Under the pieces are notes generated by a model. The model had not been told where the DNA came from, made no database searches, and was given only the letters and a program-made list of their open reading frames with translations. 64,000 bases of DNA, taken from assembly GCA_013399695.1 (NCBI GenBank), contig VXAU01001761.1:1-64000 (forward strand), given 5' to 3'. Positions 38,971-52,979 of the stretch are shown here, in pieces (position 1 is the stretch's first letter; each line of letters begins with the position of its first letter). Both the position numbers and the translations under genes were made by a program. This DNA comes from Formicarius rufipectus (Eukaryota > Chordata > Aves > Passeriformes > Formicariidae).

Positions 38971-41900
38971 GAGGAGACTACAGGACTTCTGGGGCCATAC
39001 CAGCCTTGAGACTCCAGTATTAATGCCAGCTGCTTTTGCTCAGTAACTAGAAGATTGACTTACTTGGATGGAAAACTTGATTAGTTTAGGAAGTCAGCAC
39101 AAATATTTCATGTGTTTTCAGTTATTAAATAATCATGGCAAAAGAGGCCATGTCCCAGTTTCCAAACTACTTGTGGCTTGCCAAACAATTGACGTTGCTC
39201 AGAAGGGCTGCTCATGAGACAGGCTCTACTCATACGTCAGCACTGACTATTTATGCCCTGGTTCCATGGCAAGGTGTGACAATCACGTAATATGCTGTAC
39301 AGGCACTTGGGTGCTATACTGATACTGCCACGAAGGCTACAGGCCCCTGACAGCCTCAGTAAGTTTTCCTCAGACATTGAAATACTGATCACTCCAGTGC
39401 TAGCACAGTTTGCCACACCCTCACGTGGTACGCAGAGGAGTGTTGGCAGTGCTAACAGCATTGCCTTAGTTGAATGCAGAATAAGTTGTTGACCCACAGT
39501 AAGCCACTAACTAAGGCTGCCATGTCTGAATTTGAAATATAAAAATGAGTTTACATAGTTGGCATTGAAAATGCTAGAGCACTCTCCCTATAACCAACAA
39601 GACTTATATCTTCACAGATCACACCTAACCCCTGCAACATGAAAAGATAAAGAAATTGTAAAAAGAGCCTTCTAAATATATTGTTCTCTTTTGTTCATGT
39701 AAAAGAGTACCAGATAATAAATGACATGATATTAAATCATATATTTTAAAAAAGTCCACCTGCTTAAGTATGCCTTAACATACCTAACGTCTTGCAGGTT
39801 GATCTTGGTAATGATGTTAAACCAAAACCACATTTTTAGAAAGCAATCACTCTTCAAACCACTCAAGACAAAAGATTGAATTTAATCTGCTTTGAAAATG
39901 AATTTTTTTGCAGCACAAAATCACCAACACAGTAATTAGCTTTCTATTTAAAAAGTAGGTAGGAGGAGGCTTTCAGGTTGCCTTCTTTTTTTCCCCTTGA
40001 AGACTACATATTCTTTATGCCTTTGTGGTTTAAGTTTAAGACCCAGAGTCTGTTGCCAGAAGAGGTGCAGTTTTTCTCATTTGCACTAGTCTACCCTAGT
40101 GGGAAATACAGAAACATGCAATTTCCCTACACTTGTTTCTCATCGAGATGTTGACTGCTTTTGAAATTCTCATTCTGAGTAAAGGAAGTATAAGAGGATG
40201 ACAAAATCTGGCAGATGAGATTCAGCACAAAATGTTTTAAGACCAAAAGCATGTATGACTGATGAAAAGACATGGCATCCTGAGATCCACCAGAAATTTA
40301 GAGGAGAAAATGCATTGTATACAACTCACAAAACTGTACTTTTTCCCACCATTCAAAAACCAGTCATCTCAGCAGACAAATGTCATGGGCACCACAAACC
40401 CAGGCCAAATCCAGGTTGGATATTAATAACTGAAATTCATTAATAATGGATGGCTGTTTAGTAAAAAACCAGTTGTGGTCCAACTGCAAGTCTCTATGAG
40501 TTTGTTCCTTCATGGAAAAGCCAACACAGCACTTGGCTATGTAGCCAACAGTGTGTGGTGATGGCTCTCTGCGAGTGAAGAACCACTCAGCTACAAGGCT
40601 GCAAGATTTACTTACTCAAAATATTAGTAGGGCACCTGTACTGATGGTGCAGAGTAACTCAGCAGCTAAGTGACAAAACTCTGTACATGATCATGTTACA
40701 AATGAGAAGAAATAAACCCAGGGAAAACTAATGGAAATCAGGATTTGGGGATTTACATTTTATTTATTTTAAAACTACTTGAGCTCTACTTAAGTCTAAT
40801 TATATGCCTTAGAAAATAGGATATACTTATTTTTAGCATCATAATCTTTGTGGAATTTATAAATTTGTACTTCATGCTTATAGATTCCTTCCTCTTATTA
40901 ACCCTTTCTTCAAACTGACCTGACTTGGGTGGGGTTGGGAGCTGTCCCAGGGAGATTTCAGCCTGCAAGGTGTCATTGGAGCTCCCCTCCCCACCCTCAC
41001 CTGAGTACTGGAGAGAGTACAAGGGGAGGGTAGAGTCGCAGAGAGACAGACACTACAACACTCCTAGAATGCCTTGAGGACAAGAGGAAGGATCAAGCAG
41101 AGCAGTGCAGAGCTGGGCAAAGGACCAGGAGTGTGAATACCATACGGATACTGTCATCTAATGATCCTGATGCTTCTCCTTAGTGGAATAGCTCAGTATC
41201 ACTTGTCCCACTCTAGCTTGCTGCCCATCACAACTGGACCATTGGTGACAGTTCTGTTTTGTTGACAGAGGCCTCCAGAGGAAGGACAGCAAACACCAGA
41301 CAAATGTTTCTGCAAGGCTAGTTCAAGTGACTTTCCACAAAACTCTCCCTTGGGATTGTACAGCTCAGCAGACCCAGCTGTGCAGAGGTGAGGGTGTCTC
41401 CCCCCCATCCCTATATGGTAACAGATACCATACACAGAAACACTGAGTACTCACCAAGCCTGGGATCCAGATCTCACAGCTGAGGCGCATCACAGAGAAT
41501 GGTTGCACTTGATTATTGGTGCCATGGAGTTTGGGACCAAGGTAATTTATTCCTAAGAAGAGACAGGGCAGAGCTGGAAGAGTGCAATGGGCAAAGCATG
41601 GGGTATGCACAGGACATTATGACAGGAGATGGGTGAGCTTTGCCGAGCTTTCAGCAGGGGAAGAGTTGGCATGTGAAGACACTGCATGATTGAATAAAAT
41701 CTCACTGTGATGCTGTACAGCCCCCCACTGACCAAAGAAGTTTTAAAAGCAACTTTATCCTACTATGTAAGGATTTAAAGCATAAGCTCTAACATTATCA
41801 TAATCTCCAGTATTAAATACCTGTCATTTTATTTCAGTTCTACAGGGATTCTCTGAACTTCTTTCATCAGGAATGGCTAAAACAGTTCAGAGACCCCTGG

Positions 41901-44346
41901 CATCAGTCTGGCATATGTAATGTATACTGGAACTGCTTCTTTACTCCAATCTACCTATTTTATTCCAGTGTAAAACTGATATAATAGAGAACAAGTTTCC
42001 AGCCTCTGTGTTTGAATTGCCGGACCCTGACTGGAGAACAGAATAAAATAAATTAGTGTATTTGTTACATATTTCTTGTCTTTCTTATCTCCAGAGGCAA
42101 AATAATTTTGGATAGTTGCCCTAGGGAGCAGAAAAGACCATGTGTTTTCAGCTTTTGTGGTATTTATTGCTTTTCAGATCAGAAGATTGCACAGTAATCT
42201 CAACAATAAAATAAACTCCAAACAATAATATCCATATGTTATAGCTATGTGAAGGAAAACATCCTCAGTGAAGACTTTGAAAAGAAATAGGAGGTGATGG
42301 AGAGGTTAATTTGGATGTAATTCTTGAGGTTATTTGACTTGTGACTGGGAGCTGCACTACTGAAGAAAAAGCATGGAACCGTTCTGACAGGACTTTAACT
42401 CAATCACTAGCAAAGGTCCTGTCAACAAGTCTGTAGCAGTGGTTCACAATTCCCAGGAAACATGGCCAGTGGAGCAGGTGATGAGGGCATTGCACATTTG
42501 CAGTCTTCAACAAAGCCCAGAAGGGTGCTAAATTGTGACTCTGTCCTCTGCTCGCCCACCACCACTTCTCTTTCACCACAAAAAGGTCCATAAATCTGAC
42601 TTCATGCCTCCCTCCAGCCCCAAACGTCACAGTTTTCTCCTGGTTTCTAAAAGCATATGCAAGTATAACCTTAGATATGAACTTGTGCCCCAAATCTAAG
42701 GTCTGTGGAAAACAGGTACATGCTTAATCAAAACATTAATTCTCTTCATTCTTGTTAATGCTGCAAAATAACAGCACACACAGCCATACGGGCCAGGCTC
42801 TGCCCCTCCAAACAAACCTACGCCGTTACATGAGTGGTTGTGGTTAAACTGGTGAGTGAGCTGGAAGCACAAACGGCTGGCACCAAGAGGGTTTCAGAGC
42901 CAGGTATGTATTTTTCACAGCTGTTATATTTTTCCTGTCAAGCATGAAGTTTACTGTTTGAAAAGATATTTCCTCTCTGAAATTGTTATTGGGTTTGAGA
43001 AAAGTAACACATTTCAAGCTTTCTTTGCATACTGTAAGAAAACACAAACAACAATTGTAAGGTTAAAAACATCATTTAAAGTATTTTCTGCCAATCATTT
43101 TTAAAAACTGCAATTTCCTGTAAAATTTCTGTTGTATTATTTTCACCACATCCCTTATGTCTCAATTCTTCTCAATGTTCCGATTCTGTTATATGTGAAG
43201 ACATATCTTAGCAATATAATATCATGTCAGGGACAAAATTATTCTGTGATGTGACATACTACTGCAGTATAGTTTTAGGAATCATCAGAGCTGAATTCAG
43301 ATATTAGTTTACCTTTAACAATCATCTAAAAGGTGTGTTACACTCTTTTAGGAAAACAAAAGGATAAAAAAAAATAAAATATTAAAAAAATACCTCCAGA
43401 AGTAAACTGTAGAGATACATACCTTTTTAAAAAAATAAGTTAAAAAATAATAAAGGGCCCAAAAATATGGAAGTTCTCTTCTGTACTTATATGTCTTTTC
43501 TGGTAGATGTTCAAATCAAGATCTAGATGAAGAAAATAAAGCTGCTATAAGAAAAGTCCTTTTCTACATTGAACTATCTTCCTCAGCTACAACATTTTCA
43601 CTGCCTGTCATGCAGATCTCTCCTAAAATGAAAGTCCACATTCAGTGCTTTCAGCGATATCTCCCTAAACTTGGCAGAGGGACCTTTATGTGGTCATCCA
43701 TGGTGCATTTATCTTCACAATTTTTTATCTAAAAGTTGGCCATCTAATTCAAACTAGTTGGCCAGGAAACCTCTGCAATCAGTGGAGAGAGACAGGTGTC
43801 TTCATGCAGCAAAGATACACACCTCAAGAGGTGTGTCTAGCACCAATAAGAGGAACTGCCTTCTGGATGTACCTGTGCCAGCCTACTGTGAAGACAGGTA
43901 GCTTAGACAAGCTCAACATGACTGAATGTGGGTGAGACAGAAATCACCACAAACATACTGTTGCACTGCACTGGGGCTGCTGTAAGGCTCAGACTTACCC
44001 CATCTTTGTTTGGGTACATTTCCAAGGTACCTACAGGAGGAGTCATTCACCTGAGGGACCTTCTGTAGAGACTGGAGAATGACAGGCATATCCTGAGAGC
44101 AAGTCATACCCCAGGGATGCACAGAAGAATATGAAAAAACACTCTCAAATTCTATTCAGGCCACCTAAGATCTGCTGAGAGACTACAGCAGGAACAATGC
44201 ATGACCCTGTTCCATTTCAGGCATCCTGGAAAGGGGTTGACATAAGGCAGGATGAGTCCTAGTTTAAACTCCATTAAACTGGATTTGCATGTGCACTGTA
44301 CAGCACTAACTGTAATGTCATACTTTGCTGTAAGAAAAACAATACC

Positions 44347-44376
44347 TATTTTTTATACCTTTAGGTATAAAAAATA
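44347..44376. repeat. Perfect 14-base inverted repeat with 2-base loop
   Basis: Arms TATTTTTTATACCT (44347-44360) and AGGTATAAAAAATA (44363-44376) are exact reverse complements around TT. The structure is cruciform-capable and AT-rich. Confidence 0.95.
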
Positions 44377-46758
44377 TACCTAAGTATAAGGCAAATCCAC
44401 AGTTAACTGAAATAGTAGCTCTTAGAGAGCTTTTTATAGCAGAGTAAACCAGATGCTGACTTTATGGAGGTGATAAACTGTTTTAAAAACCGTAGTACAA
44501 TAGGATTTCAGCTGTTAGAACAGATTCTGCTAAGTCATTTCTATATGTCCAAGGAGACAACCTGCCCTTAATGACTATGCTTCTGCTTATTTTTAAGTGG
44601 CAGCTTAAAAACATCAGCTGGCATGAAGTGTTGGAGCCAAGTGGTCTCCTGCCACGTTTATTAATTTCAGTGCAAAGCCATTTTACCTTTGTTTTTTGAC
44701 ATTCAGATATCTGTGCACCATATTCCCCAGTATTTCTACTCATAGAAGTGTGGTTCATGGAGATATGCACAGATCTTCTGTGTCAGACCAAAGCTGCTGA
44801 AGTGTTTCTGGCCCAAATCTTGTCCTGGAAAGCATCAAAGTCAAGAGTCCAAACAAGTATCCAAAATAGCTTGTCAGAGTCTGTCTAGCCCTGTAACTTC
44901 TAGTTGCTATGTTTTAACATTTGTGTCCACCCGACAAACTCTGCTCACCTGTAACACCACTCTCAGGGATAGGCAGACTCAGCTGAATGCAGAAATACCC
45001 TTTTTTTTTTCCACCAATCGTCTCTAGTCCAAGTCCCACTCTGAAGTGCAGCTCCTTGGTTACTTCTGCTACCGAAGGTTTAACTGGCTGTTATCTCACT
45101 CCTGTTGGATTATGGCACAGTAAAGTCAATGCTGCTGCTAAGCTAGGCTGGACACCAGCATGCAGCGTCCAAAGGCTAGGTTAGTACAATCCTTCAGCTT
45201 AATTCTACAATTCTCATTAGTTAAAACCAGACACCCACACCTTTCTCCTTTTCCTTCATCTCCTTTGATTGCATCTCCTTACCAGCCTGTCCCTGCAGTC
45301 ATGCAGGAGATGCTTGTTCATGCATGTTCATTCATTTTCTTTCAATACAAAGGAAAAAATAAGATTTCACTTATATCTGACAAAAATACAAGCAAAAAAT
45401 ACATAAAGATAAATTATGAATATGAAGCAGTGCAAGTCATACAAAACGAATTGGACTATTAGCTACTTTTCTTCCTCCATACACAGGATAGAGATTTCTG
45501 TGCTTCTAAATAATATTCTTTCTATAATCAGATTTCACAAAAACTGACTTTGGGGCTCTCACTGGGTCACTGTGGACATTTTCCCATCAGTAGTGATTTT
45601 CAAGTGATTTTCTACAGTCTGATCTTTTTTCTGTGCTAACGTTAACTTACCTTACTTTGAGGAAACATTAAATCTAAATTTGTAACAGCATGTTGGGTAT
45701 AACTGCTGTGAGCTGAGGATATCACTTACAGAAAGTTTACTGGAAAGCTTAGAGCTCAGGGATTTCTGCATATTAGTTATGACCTCTCTAGGAATATTTA
45801 GATTTTGAGTCAGAACTCAGCTGGGTTTTAGTGACATCAATTTTATCCCAAAAGGAATATTTTCATATTCAAGTCGAATGTAGCTGGTTTGCTCTTATGT
45901 AAGAAAATTTTCATTTTTATAAAATATAATGTGCTGACTAGATGAACTGCTCTGCTGTGCTGAAAGACTGTATAAGGCTTATGCAAAACCTTATTCTGGG
46001 TGTACATAAAGACCTCAGAACAGGATGTGAGGGGGTGTGTATCCATATATGGCTTTCATTCTCAAAACACTACACTGATAAAGGCAAGGGAAAAAACTGG
46101 GATTGTTGTGCCCCAGTTAGCTTGTTAAATGTTCACACTAATAGATGTAGTTAGTAACTGAAAAAACAGCTCTTGATGTTAACACTGTCATACATTTGTT
46201 AGAGATAAGCAGGAGTTGTTAGACTGAAACTAGAACACAGATAGGTAAGTAGGTAGGTGTCTATATACTACCATTTTTTTTCCAAATTTCAACCAAAGTC
46301 AGTTTGTCTCTTTCTTGGAATAGAGGGAGCCACAAGATAGGAAAAATAAATATCTCTTACATGTTAAGCAATTCAGATGGGTTTATCAACTTTAGTTTTC
46401 CCGTGGCTTGAAGCAGGAATTTGGAGTCTGGAATAATACAAGCATGATTCCACTGATCTGTGTTTGGCTTTATCTGTAAAATGCTGCCCACAGCAGAGCA
46501 AGCTGGTAGCCTGAATTTGAAAGGAAATGAGGCTTATTTAATTAAGTTCTCTGCCAATCTTTCCCTAATAACTTTTGAACCAGATGTCCAGTTAAAAAAA
46601 AAATGGTAAGGGGACTGAAGGTTCTGCAGCCTGAAGTTTCTAAAAGCTTTTGGAAAAGTAGAAAATACAAAAAGAAGGAAGAATTAAATATTACACAGCC
46701 AGTGGAGAAGACAAGTGAGCTCATGTTACCTGTTGCGTTTGACCTGTCAGCAGCACTT

Positions 46759-46855
46759 AGATTTGAAATTCCTACTTCCAGTTTTTTTTTATATAACTAT
46801 TACAGGGAGCTTGAAAGCTCTTCCAACTGATGTAAACTGATTCTAAAATATCATC
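46759..46855 (+). repeat. First copy of a diverged local duplication
   Basis: It shares blocks with 47398-47492 in the same orientation and order: GATTTGAAATT, a T-run, ATATAACTATTACAG, then TCTTCCA and TGATTCTAAAATA. Family unknown. Confidence 0.75.
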
Positions 46856-47397
46856 CAAGGAATTAGTAGCCTGGTACACCCAAGGAACTAACACCCTGGC
46901 AGCCCAGAATAAATCACAGTACATGCTTTCTCTTGCCCTGCCCATGGGAGAAAACCGAGGACAAAGCAGGGAAAAAAAAAGAGGCTTAAAGGAAATGAGG
47001 GAGGAATATTTTAAGAAAATATTAGCCAGAGGCTAAGAGGGAGGCTAGTGCTCTCCCAGGTCAAGGTAGAGGGAACATGTAGTAACAGACACACAAATTG
47101 ATAGGAAAGGAGATACAAGTATTTCTGCAGCTAATGTGGCATCTTTCTTAATAAAAATAATCATCATGGTACCATATGTAAGCACTTTCACTGAACTGAG
47201 CTTTTGCAAATATACATATACATCTATATGTGTACATATTTAGATCTGATTAACCCTGCTTTATCTCAACATCAGGTACATATAGATATTTCTAGTGGCA
47301 ACAGGAAGGACACTTCAGGAAAAGGGAAGAACAGTAAAAAGTGAAAATTCTCTTTTTCTCACCTGATTGTAAGATAAAATTTGTGGTTGCAGTATTT

Positions 47398-47492
47398 GGA
47401 TTTGAAATTACACTTGCAGCTTTTTTGATATAACTATTACAGTGAGCAAGAAAGGTCTTCCATCAAAAAAAAATTGATTCTAAAATACCTAC
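47398..47492 (+). repeat. Second copy of a diverged local duplication
   Basis: This is the counterpart of 46759-46855, offset by about 640 bases, with the same ordered blocks and substitutions between them. It could be an old local duplication or two insertions of an unrecognised repeat. Confidence 0.75.
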
Positions 47493-50400
47493 ACTATCAC
47501 CAGGCTTGGGAATTCCTTTATCTTTGGCATCACCTCAAAAGAAAGCAAGCTTGAAAAATGTTCTACGTGATAGATGAGATTGCAGACACACAAGGAAAGG
47601 AGACCAATAGGGCACTGCCAATTTACTGCATCCTTTATTATTGTGCATTATATCTTACATTCTCCTATTGCTGTCATGTTGCTGCTGTTTCCACTAGATA
47701 ATGGAAATACTCTATATTAAAATTTGGTTTTGGTATTAAAATTTGTTATCGTAATAGCACAGAATAAAATACAGTAATAGGTGTCAATAGAAAATGCTGG
47801 AAGCCCTGCAGTGAAGAATTGTGGGGCAGATAATTTGGAGTCAAACCTCCATATAGGAGAAAATGTTCCCTTGTTTTCATAACACAGTAGTAGTGGCTTT
47901 ATGCAAAGATATACAGGGTTTATATTGCTGCAGCAAAAAAAAAAAAAAAGATCTCTAAATGTGAGGATATTATCTACATAAATATCATGTTTTTTACATA
48001 GCTTACTTAACCTTTGACGTGAGTCTGACCATGAGTGCCATGGGTCAGTTTTGCATTAGATGCTTCATGTTTTCTTTTATTAGTTTTATAAAAGTTGCCT
48101 TCAAATTGCATGGTAGGTTCCACCGCCAGCTTTTGCTAATGGCTTTACTTGGCAGCCTGTTACACATTAGGGGCAGGCTACATTCTCGTCTCCTTCTCCA
48201 TCTTGCCCATTTATTGAGCTTATTTAGGGCTAGAAGGACAGGTTTGCCAACTTAAACTACAACAACTTAGGCAGGATAAATTCCACAAGAAACTTAAAAT
48301 CCCAAAGACGGAAACAAGAATTTTTCAAGAGATATTTCTGGATAGTCGCTGGAGGCATTAAGAACCTTTCTGACTCCTGAACCCCTGGATCTCCAGAAGG
48401 CTGACTGTGCATTTTCTCCTTTTATCACTTGTCTTACAGTACCACTTTGCCTAAGCACCACTGAGACCCAGCCCCTCTGTCTTTTGATCCCAATTTGATT
48501 GCTTTGGTCCTTTGCTGACTAGATTCTTACATCTTACAGGGAGCTATGACTGAAAAAGTGTTTCAGAACTAGGCCCATCATAGTATAATTTAGGAACTAA
48601 TAGAAGCATTCCCATCACAGTATGAATACAGAAAAAGTTACAACTCAGAAAAATTACTTTTTTTTTCTTTTTTTTTTGCGTAGTGAAATGATAACAAGAT
48701 ACCTCAAACACAATTTAGCTATCTATATTTGAAATAGAAATGTTCTTTCTGAATAGAGATTACCTATAAAGATTTAAGAAATACAATCACAAGTTTCAGG
48801 AATGTCAAATAGGAAAAAATCTGCCAATCATATTACATTACTTTCTTCACAAACTAACCAAGCTTTATATTAAAGACAGTCCAGGAGTTCTTTTGACTCT
48901 TACATTTCCTATCTTTAAGTATAGTTTCCTCATGTTTAGAAATTTAAATTCTAGCCCCAGTTTTCCTGTGAAAAAGTCATCCATGTTTGTCCTTGAGTCA
49001 CTATTGCCAGTTGGCTGAAGTGAATTTTCACTTTCTCTGGCATTTACCTCTCCAGCAAAAAGAAAACCCCGTTGTATCCCTCACTGCTTTCATTTCATTA
49101 ACTTAAATACACCAATCCTTTTTATTTTTGTGACATAAAGAGGTTCCTCATTCTCCTAATTCTCTCGGTACTCCCACCTTACAAAGCTGCAAGTCAAGTC
49201 CATGTTTCTAGGAATCAGAAACTGTAGAGATGCCAGGAGGGCACAAGTACAGGATCACCCATACTACCAAACCATCAGCCTGTTCCTGGCACACATTTAG
49301 ACCACACTGCCAAGTATTCCTCTGGATAACACATGGTTTGAAGGACAGAGCAAGCCCAGGAGATGCTTTGAGATGGATCTTGGACTTGTCTTTTAGGTGT
49401 GACAGTTGGGAAGGGGGGATACAATTTAAAGTTATGAACCATATATTTTCATATGTAGACATAGCCACAGAATTCCAGACATTAATGACACTTCAGTTAG
49501 ATGGTAGAGATACTCTGATACAGTTGATGATTGAGTTTTCTGTTTCCACGGACTTACCACATCAATTGACCTTTTGCTGTTGTGGCCCTTAGAATCTGCT
49601 TTGGTTTACACTTCCATTTAAACATAGCCGAACTTATTTCTGATTACTCATTTCAAAGTATTTTTCAATCACCACATTTTCAATAACATCACAACAAAAA
49701 ATAAGTTTTACATAGTACGTTTCTAGTGGATTTTGTGGCTGTTTGGTGCATGTTCTTTTTAATACCAGTCTCAGAAATATCTAGATTTTAACATTTTTTC
49801 TTCAGTCTATACCAGAATGACAAACCCTATAGCAAATTGCATCTATCTAAATTGAAACCTGAGGGGAAGTCTCTGGCAAACTGCATTCATTCCCTTCAGA
49901 AAACTTTCTGTCCATTTTTAAGAATCAATCATCAAAAGGGATAGTAAAACTAATTTTTTTTTCTATTTTTATTCCTTCTTAAAGGGGATATCAATTTATA
50001 GGCTTCAGTATTTACCTAACTGTTCCACTCCAAACTGCCTTTAATATTTCTTCTGAAAATATCAAGTTACTTCTTTTTGAACATTTTGTGCTTTACGAAG
50101 ATGACTGCTATTCACTATTCATGTTGTTCCTATCTAGTTTCATATTCTGCATTGGTTGTTCTAATTTCTTTCCTTTGTGCAAACTCCTTACTGTATAGAT
50201 ATTTCAATGGCTTTTTACTGTTTGTATCCAATTTCTCAGACAGATGAGCCACAGTCCTTGTTATATCTTTTTTAATTAATACAAATACATCCTTTTAGCT
50301 AAGAATGTTCTCCTACTCTTTAACTTATTCCTTTTTTTTTGTTTGTGTACTTTTTAATTAAATTTTGTTTTCTTTCTGCTAAAACCAGATGTCTTTTCCA

Positions 50401-50555
50401 CTCCTTGTAATTCCTCTCATTTCATCACTCACACAACAGAGTCCCAAGAGACCAGAATCCCTGATGCTTAGTACTTTTATCATAAATGTTTTATAAGAAA
50501 TGGATATTTAATTTTTTTTTCTTCACAGACAATCCTTGGCTGAATTGTGCCACTA

Positions 50556-51461
50556 TGCCTATGTCACAGAACTATAGGAAGGCAAACTGCAGAAGTTGCT
50601 ACAGATCATCAAATCCAACCAGATCACCAAGTCCAACCATGCTGCTCAATGCAGGGTGTTGCAGCAACAGCAGAAATATCAAAGGTGAGACAAGAGCAAT
50701 AGGAATGACCAAGGAATAGGAATGGACAGCTAAATGACCAGCAGAAAACTGCAAAATGATGAGTCAGGTCCAAGATCAGCCCAGGAAGTCCCATGAGGAA
50801 GTCAGCAAGGGATAGGGCTGGGCAAAGACCTACCCATAGCATAGCTGAGGCAGTACTGGGCAGAAGTGAGGCTCCACACCCCTGGGAGGACGACAGGGGT
50901 CCCAAATAAGACTCATTAGTGAATTTAATGCTTGTTGCCACCTCGGGGCCCTGACATTCACAGTGTCTTCCACATGGATTTGTTAGCAATGTTGTGACAT
51001 TATTTCCTGCTCATCCAGTTGATTTTTAAAAGTCTATGCCAAAGATTCACAGACCCTTGGGCAACCTGTTCCAGAGCTAAACCATGCTCATGGTAAAGCT
51101 TTTTTTCTTATATTTAAATCAAAAGTTCCATCACTGCAGCCTGCAATTGCTGCTTCTTGTTCTTTCACTATCCTGTCTCCTCTAAATCTCCCTTTCAATA
51201 GTGGGAGACTGTTCTTGGAACCCACTGGAGCCTGCTGTTCCCTGGGTTGAAGTCCACTTTGCTCTGCCTATCTTCACATGCCACATACTCCAGCTCTCTC
51301 ACCCAATGGTTTAGTAGTCCTCTGCAGTCTGCTGACAACCACCAGGCACAGGGCAGGGCCCAGCATTTATAAAGGGCTTGAGATGTGACCTCACCAGTGT
51401 TAGGCAGAGGAAAACAGAACGTAGAAGAAGGCTGGAAAGAGGTGTTCCATGTCCTGAGCAT
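50556..51461 (-). mobile_element. Degraded CR1 LINE copy, split into two parts
   Basis: The low-coordinate piece (about 50560-50645) has reverse CR1 3' UTR signals (ATCATCAAATCCAACC, and AAGTCCAACCATGCTG). The second piece (about 51040-51460) has GGGCAACCTGTTCCAGAGCT, CTCATGGTAAAGCTTTTTTT and a GATGTGACCTCACCAGTGTT segment, matching the ORF2 C-terminal region in reverse. The roughly 390 bases between them (50650-51040) do not match CR1. They are an insertion, or the two parts are separate copies. Confidence 0.75.
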
Positions 51462-52979
51462 CTCTCCCTAGATTGCCATTACCATCCCTAGTCTGTTCCA
51501 GGTCATGTCATTTGTCCATAGAAGGATGACAACCAGAGTAGACTTTCCTGGTTCTTCCATCTACAAACACACAACAAACTACATCTTGGTCACTCTTCAA
51601 GATGGCCATAACAGCCAATATGTCTATGTATGTCTTCTTTGTGACCTTGGTATATGAAAATCTCTAACATCTTCCACTTATGCACTCCCGGGCAACTCCA
51701 GCTTATTCTATATCCAGCTGTAATTTACTTATAACATTTATTGATCATCTATTAATTCTACATGAATTATTTATAAATGTATCCTTCATATAAAGTATGA
51801 TTCATTCATCTACAAAAATTTATTGTTTGTAGAGTTATATTACATAAACCAGAACTTTATTATTAACAGAATGAAATTACAGTATCCTGTAAAAATCATT
51901 CATGATTATGAAGACAGAGAAACTATGCTGACATGTTTAACAGCACCAGAAACAGGATAGTATTGCTATTATACTGTGTGTATAATATATAGGTTTTTAC
52001 AGCTGAACAGCATTTGGCTTCATTCTTTATTGAATAGTGATTTTCATGCACCATATTGCTCTAACTTCTGTAATTCTCTATAAATCATATCAACCACTCT
52101 AATGGTGTGATTAATTGTTCTACTTGATCAAGGAAACAAATATAGCCATACCTATATGTAACAGTAAATTACCCAGGAGAAAAATTCAACAGGTAGATAC
52201 AGCTAGACAATTTGTACTGAAACATATTTAAATGACCACTTTGTAGTGTAAAGCAACTTTGAATGGGAATTGTGAAATGTAAGAACACACAAAAGAAAAG
52301 CACAGAGCTAAAAAAAAAGGCTAAGTTCAGTGAGAAAACTGCCTTTTCACTCCTAAAAGATTTTTAAGACCTGATACTCATCAGATATGAAATACCATAT
52401 TTCTACTAACTTTCTGTACTTGATTTAATGGTGGGCTGATTTGTACCACTGGGCAACCTTACACAACATCCATTAATGTTACATAGTTTGACTCATAATC
52501 TCTATTCTACATTTTTTCCCAAGACTTCAGCCTTGCCTATAACGTTACCTTGCAGTGAGAATATACATTCTAGTCAAAGGGCTTGTTTCACCCATGTGCT
52601 GACTTTTACTTCACCGTGATGCACTACTTCTATACAGAGAATGGAATTTATTTTGAATGACATGGTCAACTTCGGTCTCCTTTCAAACACCATGTGTTGG
52701 AGGAGACAGCTTCCAGGAAGATTTGGAGAACATTTAACAGAAGCTAATTAGGTTGAAAGTCAATGTAATTCTGAGTATGAAATCAAAATTTTAACGTGCC
52801 AGGATGTGTTTCCAGACATCATTTATAATATAATTGCATCAAAGTATAATCCTGATATAATTTTTCATACTCTTTCAAAAGAGTCTTCTGTTCTGCAACA
52901 ACAGTGTCTGAGAGCAGGATACAACTTGTACCTTCTGTTTTCAGTACATCACCAGTGGATGACTGCAGCTTTGAGGGCC
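51462..52979. other. AT-rich non-coding stretch
   Basis: No gene or transposon recognised. Confidence 0.4.

Larger units (their letters stand above)
37107..50555. other. Long AT-rich non-coding stretch
   Basis: About 13 kb without a recognised gene or transposon. It holds a T-rich tract (38926-38970), a CpG-containing patch (39180-39500), an exon-like minus-strand segment (40920-41007), a 30-base palindrome (44347-44376) and a local duplication (46759-46855 and 47398-47492). Confidence 0.35.
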
